NCBI RefSeq assembly: GCF_027922145.1 | Contig: NZ_BSFC01000011.1 | Coordinates: 248,001 to 312,000, forward strand | DNA from: Novosphingobium resinovorum | GTDB lineage: Bacteria > Pseudomonadota > Alphaproteobacteria > Sphingomonadales > Sphingomonadaceae | DNA length: 64,000 nt | Direction: 5' to 3' | Shown: one piece after another, positions 36,403-43,888 of the stretch | Position numbering within the stretch: position 1 is the first letter of the stretch | Layout of the letters: every line of letters starts with the position of its first letter | The notes under the pieces: generated by a model | The model's input: the letters and a program-made list of their open reading frames with translations, nothing else | Database searches by the model: none | Told to the model about the DNA's origin: nothing | Made by a program: the position numbers and the translations under genes

Positions 36403-37080
36403 TTACAGTTCGATCATGATGCGGACCTTGTCCGGCGTCGTTTCCACGGCCGCCGCGATCTGGTCCCGGCAGCGGGAGATAAGGTCGGTCAGGCCGGGCA
36501 CCGTGCGACTCGGCCGCAATTCCGCGGGCTCGACCCCGAGCGCCTCGGCGATCGCGTCCAGACGCTCCTCGATCGGACGGGCACGCCCCTGCTCCCAGGC
36601 CCACACGGTCGGCTTGGACACGCCAAGGCGACTGGCCAGTTCGCCTTGTGTCAGCCCCCGCAGCTTGCGCAGGCGATGAAGCCGCTCACCCAGGCTCTCC
36701 CCGCCGATCGCACCCGGGCCCATCGGCGCAGGCGCAGCGCCCAGCCCGAGTTCGGTCTGCACAGCGCTGCGAAGCTGCGCCGCCCGCAAGGTCGCGCTGG
36801 GGATAGGCGCATCGAAGGCACAGCCGTAAAGCGAACCACTCGCCCAAATTACCCGCGCGCGCGCATGCGGCGCTTCCGGCAGGTCGAGGTCCAGCACTTC
36901 GCCGATCTCGAGTTCGACCTTGCTTTCAAGCAGCACACCGGTTTCGGAGAAATTGTGCAGCACAACCTTCATGTGCTCGCCCGATTCCAGCGCCCCTTGC
37001 GTCTCCAGCAACAGGCGTCGACGCTCCGCACGCGGGCGACCATTTGCTTCAGGCGCTTCAAAATGGGCCGCAATGGGCAT
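36403..37080 (-). CDS. PilZ domain-XRE helix-turn-helix fusion regulator
   Basis: A 225-residue protein that joins a c-di-GMP receptor to a DNA-binding domain. PilZ: the R-x3-R motif (RAERR, residues 17-21) and NxSxxG (NFSETG, residues 43-48) are intact, followed by GEVLDLDLP and ARVIWASGSLYGCAF. After a linker, residues ~135-195 form an XRE HTH (RLHRLRKLRGLTQGELASRLGV, KPTVWAWEQGRARP). The start at 37080 has GGAGGT 6 bases upstream. It would be expected to change transcription in response to c-di-GMP. Confidence 0.88.
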   Translation of the reverse strand: MPIAAHFEAPEANGRPRAERRRLLLETQGALESGEHMKVVLHNFSETGVLLESKVELEIGEVLDLDLPEAPHARARVIWASGSLYGCAFDAPIPSATLRAAQLRSAVQTELGLGAAPAPMGPGAIGGESLGERLHRLRKLRGLTQGELASRLGVSKPTVWAWEQGRARPIEERLDAIAEALGVEPAELRPSRTVPGLTDLISRCRDQIAAAVETTPDKVRIMIEL

Positions 37081-37287
37081 CAGTCCACCTCCATGTGTGA
37101 GGCGAACGTCCACAAGTTAGGTTAAGATTCGGTTAGAGCCGGGACTAATGAAGCACCGAAGCCATGCGTAATTTTCTGTGAATTCCCTTGGAAACGCGGC
37201 AATCCGGCCAGCGTAAAGCTCCCCTTAGCCCCCTCAAAGCCATTATGGCTGGCATCCGGCGACCATCGCGCCCATTTGCGCCACACC

Positions 37288-38076
37288 ATGACCGCGAATC
37301 CCTCCAAGATGCCCCGCGTGGGCAAGGTGTACCTTGTGGGTGCAGGCCCCGGCGATCCGGACCTGCTGACCCTGCGCGCCGCGCGCCTGCTGATGAGCGC
37401 ATCGCTGGTAGTCCACGACGGTCTCGTCGATCCCGCGATCCTGGCGATGGCCCGGCCTACGGCGAAGCTCGTCTCGGTCGCCAAGGCCCGCTCGCGCCAC
37501 ACCATGAAGCAGGAGGATATCAACGCCCTGCTGGTGCGCGAGGCGCTGGCCGGCAACGATGTCGTGCGCCTCAAGGGCGGCGATCCCTTCGTGTTCGGAC
37601 GCGGCGGCGAAGAAGCCGAGGCCTGCCACGCGGCGGGCGTCCCGGTCGAGGTCGTGCCCGGCATCTCCTCGGCGCTGGGCGCTTCGGCGGCGGCGCAGAT
37701 CCCCCTCACTCACCGCGACCATGCCTCGATCGTCAGCTTCGTGGCGGGCCAGTGCAAGGGCCTGTCCGAGCAGGACTGGTCCGGCCTTGCCGGCAAGGGC
37801 CGCACGCTGGTGATCTTCATGGGCATCGCCACGGCCGCGCAGATCTCCGAAAAGCTCATCGCCGATGGCCTCGCGCCCGACGTGCCCGTGGCAATTATCG
37901 AGAAGGCCACCCGCTCCGATATGCGTGTCCTGCACTCTCCGCTGGCCGGTCTTGCGCATCTTGTCGAAAGTCAGAAGGTGCAAAGCCCCGCGCTTATCGT
38001 TATCGGCTCGGTCGCCGCCGACCATGACTCGGCGGACAACACCATTCGCGCCCTGGCGCTGGAGGCAATGCAGTGA
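37288..38076 (+). CDS. cobA: Uroporphyrinogen-III C-methyltransferase
   Basis: A 262-residue SAM-dependent enzyme that makes precorrin-2 for siroheme. Signatures: VYLVGAGPGDPDLLTLRAARLL near the start, VRLKGGDPFVFGRGGEE and VPGISSALGA. It supplies siroheme to the sulfite reductase encoded two genes on. ATG 37288 is preferred over a TTG at 37276. Its stop overlaps the GTG of the DUF2849 gene, placing it first in the sulfate-assimilation operon. Single-domain, without the CysG dehydrogenase/chelatase part. Confidence 0.93.
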   Translation: MTANPSKMPRVGKVYLVGAGPGDPDLLTLRAARLLMSASLVVHDGLVDPAILAMARPTAKLVSVAKARSRHTMKQEDINALLVREALAGNDVVRLKGGDPFVFGRGGEEAEACHAAGVPVEVVPGISSALGASAAAQIPLTHRDHASIVSFVAGQCKGLSEQDWSGLAGKGRTLVIFMGIATAAQISEKLIADGLAPDVPVAIIEKATRSDMRVLHSPLAGLAHLVESQKVQSPALIVIGSVAADHDSADNTIRALALEAMQ

Positions 38077-38369
38077 AAATCCTGACGGGCAACGACCTGA
38101 AGAGCGGGGCCGTGGTCTGGTGGACCGGCCATGGCTGGTCGCTCGACGTGAACGACAGCGCCGATGTCGGCGACAACGGGGCTGCGATCATCGCACGGGA
38201 AGAGGGCGTGCAGAACGTTTTCGCAGCCTATGTCGTCGATGGCGAGAAGACCGATGAAGGCGTGCGCCCCGCGCACATCAAGGAGCGCATCCGCGCCTTC
38301 GGGCCGACCGTACGCCTCGACCTGACGCTGAAGCCGTCCGACCCCGCCGCTCTGAACTGGGTGATCTGA
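38073..38369 (+). CDS. DUF2849 protein of the sulfite reductase operon
   Basis: A 98-residue protein starting (V)KILTGNDLKSGAVVWWTGHGW. DUF2849 proteins occur between cobA/cysG and cysI in many alphaproteobacteria; role unknown, perhaps helping reductase assembly. GTG start overlaps the cobA stop (GTGA), and its stop overlaps the cysI ATG (TGATG), so all three are coupled. Confidence 0.9.
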   Translation: MKILTGNDLKSGAVVWWTGHGWSLDVNDSADVGDNGAAIIAREEGVQNVFAAYVVDGEKTDEGVRPAHIKERIRAFGPTVRLDLTLKPSDPAALNWVI

Positions 38370-40003
38370 TGTACAAGTACGACGAATACGACCAGCAGAT
38401 GGTCGATGTGCGGGTCGAGGAATTCCGCGACCAGGTGCGCCGCCGCGTCTCTGGGGAACTGACCGAGGACCAGTTCAAGCCGCTGCGCCTGCAGAACGGC
38501 CTGTACCTCCAGCTCCATGCCTATATGCTGCGCGTGGCGGTGCCTTACGGTACGCTGAGCGGCGCTCAGATGCACCTTCTGGGTGACATCGCGGACAAGT
38601 ACGACCGCGGCTACGGCCATTTCACCACCCGCCAGAACATCCAGTACAACTGGATCAAGCTGGAAGAGACGCCCGACATCCTCGCCGAACTGGCGAAGGT
38701 GGAAATGCACGCGATCCAGACCAGCGGCAACTGCATCCGCAACATCAGCTCGGACCAGTTCGCCGGTGCCGCCGCCGACGAGATCATCGATCCGCGCCCT
38801 TATGCGGAACTGCTGCGCCAGTGGTCCAGCTTCCACCCGGAATTCCTGGTACTGCCGCGCAAGTTCAAGATCTGCGTGATCGCCTCCGAGACCGACCGCG
38901 CGGCGATGCGCCTGCATGACATCGGCATCAAGATGGTGCGTAACGACGCCGGAGAGATCGGCGCGCAGTTCTACGCCGGTGGCGGCATGGGCCGCACCCC
39001 GATGATCGCGCCGCTGATCCGCGAGTTCGTGCCGCTGGACCAGCTTATCACTTTCTCCGAAGCGTGCCTGCGCGTCTACAACCGCTACGGTCGCCGCGAC
39101 AACAAGTACAAGGCGCGCATCAAGATCCTCGTCCACGAACTGGGCCGCGACGAATATGTCCGCCAGGTCGAGGAGGAGTTCGCGCACCTGCTGACCCAGC
39201 CGATCGAGCCGCCGCTCGCTGAGCTGGAGCGGATCAAGGCACACTTCGTCGACCCCGCCTTCGAGACCGGCCTGTCCAACGATCTGGACCTCACCGATCC
39301 CGACTTCCGCCTCTGGGTGGAGCGTAACACCACCGCACACAAGGTTCCGGGCTACGTCATCGCGACGATCAGCCTCAAGCCCGTGGGCGGTATCCCCGGC
39401 GACGCCTCGGCCGACCAGATCCGCCTGATGGCGAAGCTCGGCACCGAGTATTCGTTCGATGAACTGCGCGTCACCCACGCCCAGAACATCGTGCTTCCGC
39501 ACGTGAAGAAGGCCGACCTCTACACCGTCTGGCAGGCGCTCGACGAAGCGGGCCTCGCCACTGCCAACCTCGACACCGTGGGCGACATCATCGCCTGCCC
39601 CGGCCTCGACTATTGCAGCCTTGCGAACGCCCGCTCGATCCCGGTCGCGCAGAAGATTTCCGAGCGCTTCGGTTCGGCGCAGAAGCAGGCCGAGATCGGG
39701 GAGCTGAAGCTCAAGATTTCGGGCTGCATCAACGCCTGCGGCCACCATCACGCGGGCCACATCGGCATCCTCGGCGTCGACAAGAAGGGCCTGGAAAACT
39801 ACCAGCTCCTGTTCGGCGGCAGCGAGGGCGCGGACACCTCGCTCGCCAAGATCATCGGCCCCGGCTTCACCGAGGACGGCGTGGTCGACGCGATCGAAAA
39901 GGCTACGCAAGTCTATCTCGCCAACAAGCAGGGCGAGGAGCGCTTCCTCGACACCTATCGCCGTATCGGCATGGATCCGTTCAAGGAGGCCATCTATGGT
40001 TGA
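38369..40003 (+). CDS. cysI: Sulfite (nitrite/sulfite) reductase, siroheme-[4Fe-4S] type
   Basis: A 544-residue hemoprotein that reduces sulfite to sulfide. The siroheme-cluster Cys residues are Cys410 and Cys416 (CPGLDYC) and Cys453 and Cys457 (SGCINACGHHH). It has the two-fold repeat typical of nitrite/sulfite reductases (RQNIQYNW, THAQNIVLPHV). No cysJ flavoprotein gene is in the operon, so electrons probably come from ferredoxin. Followed by DUF934 with an 8-base overlap. Confidence 0.95.
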   Translation: MYKYDEYDQQMVDVRVEEFRDQVRRRVSGELTEDQFKPLRLQNGLYLQLHAYMLRVAVPYGTLSGAQMHLLGDIADKYDRGYGHFTTRQNIQYNWIKLEETPDILAELAKVEMHAIQTSGNCIRNISSDQFAGAAADEIIDPRPYAELLRQWSSFHPEFLVLPRKFKICVIASETDRAAMRLHDIGIKMVRNDAGEIGAQFYAGGGMGRTPMIAPLIREFVPLDQLITFSEACLRVYNRYGRRDNKYKARIKILVHELGRDEYVRQVEEEFAHLLTQPIEPPLAELERIKAHFVDPAFETGLSNDLDLTDPDFRLWVERNTTAHKVPGYVIATISLKPVGGIPGDASADQIRLMAKLGTEYSFDELRVTHAQNIVLPHVKKADLYTVWQALDEAGLATANLDTVGDIIACPGLDYCSLANARSIPVAQKISERFGSAQKQAEIGELKLKISGCINACGHHHAGHIGILGVDKKGLENYQLLFGGSEGADTSLAKIIGPGFTEDGVVDAIEKATQVYLANKQGEERFLDTYRRIGMDPFKEAIYG

Positions 40004-40430
40004 CGTCCAGTTCCGCTTCCGTGACGACGAGGCCGTCAATGACCCCGCCGTCACCGTGGATGCGTTCTCCGAACAGTCAAACGCCACCGCCGTGCGCATC
40101 GAGCCGGGCGAGGACGCCCGCGCGCTGCTGCCCTACCTCGACCGGATCGCGCTGGTGGAAGTCAACTTCCCGGCGTGGACCGACGGGCGCGGCTACTCCG
40201 CCGCCCGCATCCTGCGTGAAGCCGGTTATGCCGGCGAGCTGCGCGGCGTGGGCGATCTGGTGATCGACATGCTGCATCACATGCGCCGCTGCGGCTTCGA
40301 TGCCTTCGCGCCCGACAAGGCGCTCAATACCACCGATGCGAAGAACGCCTTCGAGCGGTGGGACAACGTATACCAGGCCACCGCGATCGACGGCAGGCAG
40401 GCCATCTGGGCCAAGCGCCACCCGGCGTAA
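39996..40430 (+). CDS. DUF934 protein of the sulfite reductase operon
   Basis: A 144-residue protein. The family signature region FPAWTDGRGYSAARILREAGYAGELRGVG is present in parts, then HHMRRCGFDAFAP. DUF934 proteins are encoded beside cysI across alphaproteobacteria, suggesting a role in sulfite reduction or its assembly, but this is unproven. Overlaps cysI by 8 bases, and cysH begins 28 bases after it. Confidence 0.9.
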   Translation: MVDVQFRFRDDEAVNDPAVTVDAFSEQSNATAVRIEPGEDARALLPYLDRIALVEVNFPAWTDGRGYSAARILREAGYAGELRGVGDLVIDMLHHMRRCGFDAFAPDKALNTTDAKNAFERWDNVYQATAIDGRQAIWAKRHPA

Positions 40431-40458
40431 GCCCCGAAGGGCCAGAAGGGATATCCCT

Positions 40459-41277
40459 ATGTTCCGTACCGAAGCTGAAAACGAAGACCGTATCCGAGAC
40501 CGCATCGACACTTCCGCCCGGTTCACCGAGGCGGATGCGGTGCGTCTCAACCGCCTGTTCCGCGGCACCGACACGAGCGAGATGCTCGAGACGCTGCTGA
40601 AGGAGCGAATGGCGGGCGATGTGGGAATCGTTTCCAGCTTCGGCGCGGAAAGCGCGGTACTGCTCCACCTCGTCGCGAGCGTGGACCCCAGCGTGCCGGT
40701 GCTGTTCCTCGAAACGGGCAAGCACTTCCCGGAAACGCTGGCCTATCGCGACACCCTGATCACGCGCCTCGGCCTGACCAACCTGATCAACCTCGTCCCC
40801 GATGAGGCGGAAATCGCCAAGAAGGACGAGAACGGGTTGCGCTGGTCGTGGGACCCCGACGGCTGCTGCGAGATCCGCAAGGTCAAGCCGCTAGCCAAGG
40901 CGCTGGCGCACTACGATGCGTCTTTCACCGGCCGCAAGTCGTTCCAGAACTCGACCCGCTCGCATTTGCCGCGCTTCGAGATCGACACGACGGACGCGCA
41001 GGGCCGCCTGAAGATCAACCCGCTGATCGACTGGTCGGCCGAGCGTCTCGCCGCCTACATCGCCGAGCACGAACTACCCGCGCATCCGCTGGTAGCGGAA
41101 GGCTATCCCTCGATCGGCTGCATGCCCTGCACCAGCAAGGTCGCGCCGGGCGAAGACCCGCGCTCGGGCCGCTGGAAGGGCTGGGACAAGACCGAATGCG
41201 GCATCCACGTCCCCGGCAGCGAGGACAAGGGCGGCCCGGCCAGCGAACTTCCCCCGGGCTTCGATCCGGTGTTCTGA
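40459..41277 (+). CDS. cysH: Phosphoadenylyl-/adenylyl-sulfate reductase
   Basis: A 272-residue reductase that makes sulfite from activated sulfate. The PP-loop is VSSFGAESAVLLH, with LFLETGKHFPETL. Four Cys (136, 137, 221, 224) match the [4Fe-4S] ligands of the bacterial APS-reductase type, and Cys247 in ECGIH is the catalytic Cys, so APS rather than PAPS is the likely substrate. The start has an AAGGG site 9 bases upstream. Last gene of the operon. Confidence 0.95.
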   Translation: MFRTEAENEDRIRDRIDTSARFTEADAVRLNRLFRGTDTSEMLETLLKERMAGDVGIVSSFGAESAVLLHLVASVDPSVPVLFLETGKHFPETLAYRDTLITRLGLTNLINLVPDEAEIAKKDENGLRWSWDPDGCCEIRKVKPLAKALAHYDASFTGRKSFQNSTRSHLPRFEIDTTDAQGRLKINPLIDWSAERLAAYIAEHELPAHPLVAEGYPSIGCMPCTSKVAPGEDPRSGRWKGWDKTECGIHVPGSEDKGGPASELPPGFDPVF

Positions 41278-41300
41278 GGCGGCCGGGGTTGCCGTCGAAG

Positions 41301-41430
41301 CCCACCCCGTCCGGCTAGTTCAAGCCTCCCAGCCCTCCCGCACACGGGAGGGCTGACGCGCCTTTCCCCTCCCGCTTGCGGGAGGGACAGCGAGACTTGG
41401 GCCGAAGGCCTTAGTCGCAGCGGGGTGGGC
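41301..41430. repeat. Dispersed repeat family D, double element
   Basis: Begins cccaccccgtcc and ends gcggggtgggc, with two hairpins (ccctcccgcacacgggaggg and cctcccgcttgcgggaggg). Fills most of the gap between cysH and the HNH-like gene. Confidence 0.88.
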
Positions 41431-41448
41431 AACGCCCCACCAGCCGTC

Positions 41449-41790
41449 TCACCGCTGCTTCTTCGTAATCGCCGCGTTGAAATCGGGATCTTTCTTGGCC
41501 ACCCAATCCACGAACTTGCGGATATTCGGGTAAATCAACAGCGCGTCCACGTCCGTACCGAAACGCTGGAGTTCGGAGTTCGTGAAGTTCGCGATCACAG
41601 TTTGCTGGCAGATCGGATGCATCGGCACGACGTCGCGCCCGCCCCGGCTCTTGGGCACCGGGTGATGCCACACGATCGTCTCGCCCGTGGGGCGGCCGCA
41701 AAGCCAGCACGGCACGGCCTCGGCCGGAGCTTCCTCCTCCTCCCGATGCAGGTCTTCGTAGGGTCCGTGCTTGGAATATTTGCGGGCCAT
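41449..41790 (-). CDS. HNH-nuclease-like protein, motif partly degenerate
   Basis: A 113-residue protein with an HNH-type layout: CxxC at 28-31 (CWLCG), a double His at 42-43 (WHHPVPKSRGG) and HPIC at 58-61. In the HPIC half, His residues usually present (ICHxTxH) are Gln62 and Ile66, so the metal-binding site looks incomplete. Nuclease activity is doubtful. No partner or mobile-element gene is nearby. The ATG has only a weak ribosome site. Confidence 0.72.
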   Translation of the reverse strand: MARKYSKHGPYEDLHREEEEAPAEAVPCWLCGRPTGETIVWHHPVPKSRGGRDVVPMHPICQQTVIANFTNSELQRFGTDVDALLIYPNIRKFVDWVAKKDPDFNAAITKKQR

Positions 41791-41952
41791 GGGTCTGCCT
41801 GAATTGCCTGAAATCGCGAAGGCCACTACAGTGCCGGAGCGGTCCCGGCAAACGTCCGAATGCGGCCCCTGCAACCTGCGATGCAGCTTATTCACCGCGA
41901 TGTTGCGGAATTTGCACCGCCAGGTAGCTAGCCTGACCGCGCCTTTATTTCT

Positions 41953-43170
41953 ATGTTGCAACGCAACATGACTCAGCCCCCTTCCGCCTCCACCCGCGCG
42001 ACCCACCCCGCGCTCGTCATCCTTGCGCTTGCGATGGGTGCATTCGCCATCGGTACCACCGAGTTCGCGGCGATGAGCCTCGTGCCCTTCTTCGCCCGCG
42101 ATCTCGGCCTGACCGAGCCGCAGGCGGGTCACGCGATCAGTGCCTATGCGCTGGGCGTGGTGGTCGGTGCGCCGGTCATCGCCGTGCTTGCCGCCAAGAT
42201 CGAGCGCCGCCGCCTGCTCATCGGCCTGATGGCACTGTTCGCCATCGGCAACGGCATCTCCGCGCTGGCCAAGACGTATGACCTGCTGCTGCTGTGCCGC
42301 TTCGTCAGCGGCCTGCCGCACGGTGCGTACTTCGGCATCGCCGCCCTCGTCGCCGCATCGATGGTGCCCGCGAACAAGCGCGCACAGTCGGTCGCCATGG
42401 TCATGTCGGGCCTGACGGTCGCGACGATCATCGGCGTGCCCGCCGCCAACTGGCTGGGGCAGGCAATCGGCTGGCGCAGCGGCTTCGCAGTCGTTTCCGG
42501 CCTCGCGATCCTGACGATGGCGCTCGTCGCGCTCTACGCCCCGCACCAGCCCGCCGACGAGAGCGCGAGCCCCTTGCGCGAACTCGGCGCGCTTCGCCGC
42601 CCGCAAGTGTTGCTGACCCTGCTGACCGGTGCGATCGGCTTCGGCGGACTGTTCTGCGTCTACACTTACGTCGCCTCGACCATGATCGAGGTCACGCACG
42701 TTTCGGAAAAGCTCGTCCCCGCCGTACTGGCGATCTTCGGCGTCGGCATGACAGTGGGCAACCTGTTCTGGGCCTGGGTCGCCGACCGGGCGCAGACCAA
42801 GGCTGCCATCTGCGCCCTGCTGTTCAGCGCTGTGTCGCTTGCACTGTTCTCGCTGATGGCGGGCAATATCTGGACCCTGTGCATCGTAGTGCTGCTGATC
42901 GGCTTCAGCGGCGGGCTCGGCACGATCCTGCAGACGCGCCTGATGGACGTGGCCGGAGACGCGCAGGCGCTCGCCGCCGCCGCGCACCACAGTGCTTTCA
43001 ATACGGCTAACGCCATCGGTCCGTGGCTGGGCGGCATGGCCATCTCGGCCGGTCTTGGGCTGACCTCGACCGGCTGGATCGGCGCCTGCCTGGCGCTGGG
43101 CGGTCTTGCGGTATTCCTGGTCACCATCTCGCTGCACAAGCGCGAGACGCTGCAGCCCTGCCCCGCTTAA
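41953..43170 (+). CDS. MFS transporter (DHA1/AraJ-like)
   Basis: A 405-residue inner-membrane transporter with 12 predicted helices. It begins after ~20 residues with LALAMGAFAIGTTEFAAMSLVPFFARD, the pattern of the AraJ/PbuE/YdhP efflux group, and has the RRLLIGLMA and RFVSGLPHGAYFG segments. It probably exports a purine analogue, sugar or small drug by proton antiport. An ATG at 41968 is an alternative start. Convergent with the DHFR-like gene, 3 bases apart. Confidence 0.9.
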   Translation: MLQRNMTQPPSASTRATHPALVILALAMGAFAIGTTEFAAMSLVPFFARDLGLTEPQAGHAISAYALGVVVGAPVIAVLAAKIERRRLLIGLMALFAIGNGISALAKTYDLLLLCRFVSGLPHGAYFGIAALVAASMVPANKRAQSVAMVMSGLTVATIIGVPAANWLGQAIGWRSGFAVVSGLAILTMALVALYAPHQPADESASPLRELGALRRPQVLLTLLTGAIGFGGLFCVYTYVASTMIEVTHVSEKLVPAVLAIFGVGMTVGNLFWAWVADRAQTKAAICALLFSAVSLALFSLMAGNIWTLCIVVLLIGFSGGLGTILQTRLMDVAGDAQALAAAAHHSAFNTANAIGPWLGGMAISAGLGLTSTGWIGACLALGGLAVFLVTISLHKRETLQPCPA

Positions 43171-43173
43171 AGG

Positions 43174-43710
43174 TCAGGCCTCCAGCTTGCGCTCAAGATG
43201 CATGTGGACGGCATCCGCCGTGGTATCGAGTTCGGACACGAAGTAGTTTTCGACCGGGATGTCGTCCTCGAACAGCGCGGCGCCGTTACCCAGCGTGCGC
43301 GACATCATCCGCAGCCAGATTTCATCTGCATGGCCGGAACGTAGAGCGGCATTGACCGCACCGGCCTCTCCAACGACAAGAACCGCGCTGTCCCCGGCTG
43401 CATCCTGCGCGGCGGCGAAAGCCTCGGCATAAGTGGGGACGAAGTGGAACTCCCCGAGCAGCGGAATTGCCAGAGGCGCATCGGTCACGACGAAGACTGG
43501 GGTTTTTCCTGAATAGGCATCCGCGATCCATCCGGTATCCTCGGACAGTTCGAAGGACCGGCGGCTCATGACCACCGCGCCGCAGACTTTGTCCAGTTTG
43601 CCGGACAGGCCCGAACCATGCAGTTCGGAGGTGCAAAACACGCTCCGTCCGCGAGCATCAGCCCAGAAGCCATCAAGGCTCGAGGCGGCATCGACGATCA
43701 GTCTGCCCAT
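43174..43710 (-). CDS. RibD/DHFR-fold reductase family protein
   Basis: A 178-residue protein of the dihydrofolate reductase-like RibD C-terminal family: MGRLIVDAASSLDGFWAD, VVMSRRSFEL, TPVFVVTDAP, AVLVVGEAGAVNAAL and DEIWLRMM correspond to the NADPH-binding fold. The first residues follow the usual SLDGF pattern. Substrate unknown. The start at 43710 is favoured over 43731 by an AGGAC site 4 bases away and by family length. Confidence 0.86.
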   Translation of the reverse strand: MGRLIVDAASSLDGFWADARGRSVFCTSELHGSGLSGKLDKVCGAVVMSRRSFELSEDTGWIADAYSGKTPVFVVTDAPLAIPLLGEFHFVPTYAEAFAAAQDAAGDSAVLVVGEAGAVNAALRSGHADEIWLRMMSRTLGNGAALFEDDIPVENYFVSELDTTADAVHMHLERKLEA

Positions 43711-43829
43711 ATGTCCTACTCCCGCCTGCATTGTAATCCAACGCGGTGTGGTCGCAACGAGACTAATCTCAGTCTTTGGTACAGGTTTCGCGGATTCCGG
43801 CGGATTGTTGCCCGTTTACGACAGCACGA

Positions 43830-43855
43830 GCCCCACCGCCGAAATGCGGCGGGGC
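43830..43855 (-). terminator. Possible terminator after putA
   Basis: Ten-base arms gccccaccgc/gcggcggggc with one mismatch and a 6-base loop, 34 bases after the putA stop. No T-run follows on the minus strand, so the call is tentative. Confidence 0.4.
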
Positions 43856-43888
43856 ATTACGTGTTTTCACAATAGTTTGCCGACCGAA

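Noticed and set aside
36234..36419. 61-codon plus-strand frame across the AT-rich spacer
   Set aside because: No ribosome site and the second half is GC-rich sequence antisense to the PilZ-XRE end; unlikely to be a gene.
37114..37287. Riboswitch (SAM or cobalamin type) before cobA
   Set aside because: I could not find a conserved core or a strong terminator stem in this 174-base leader.
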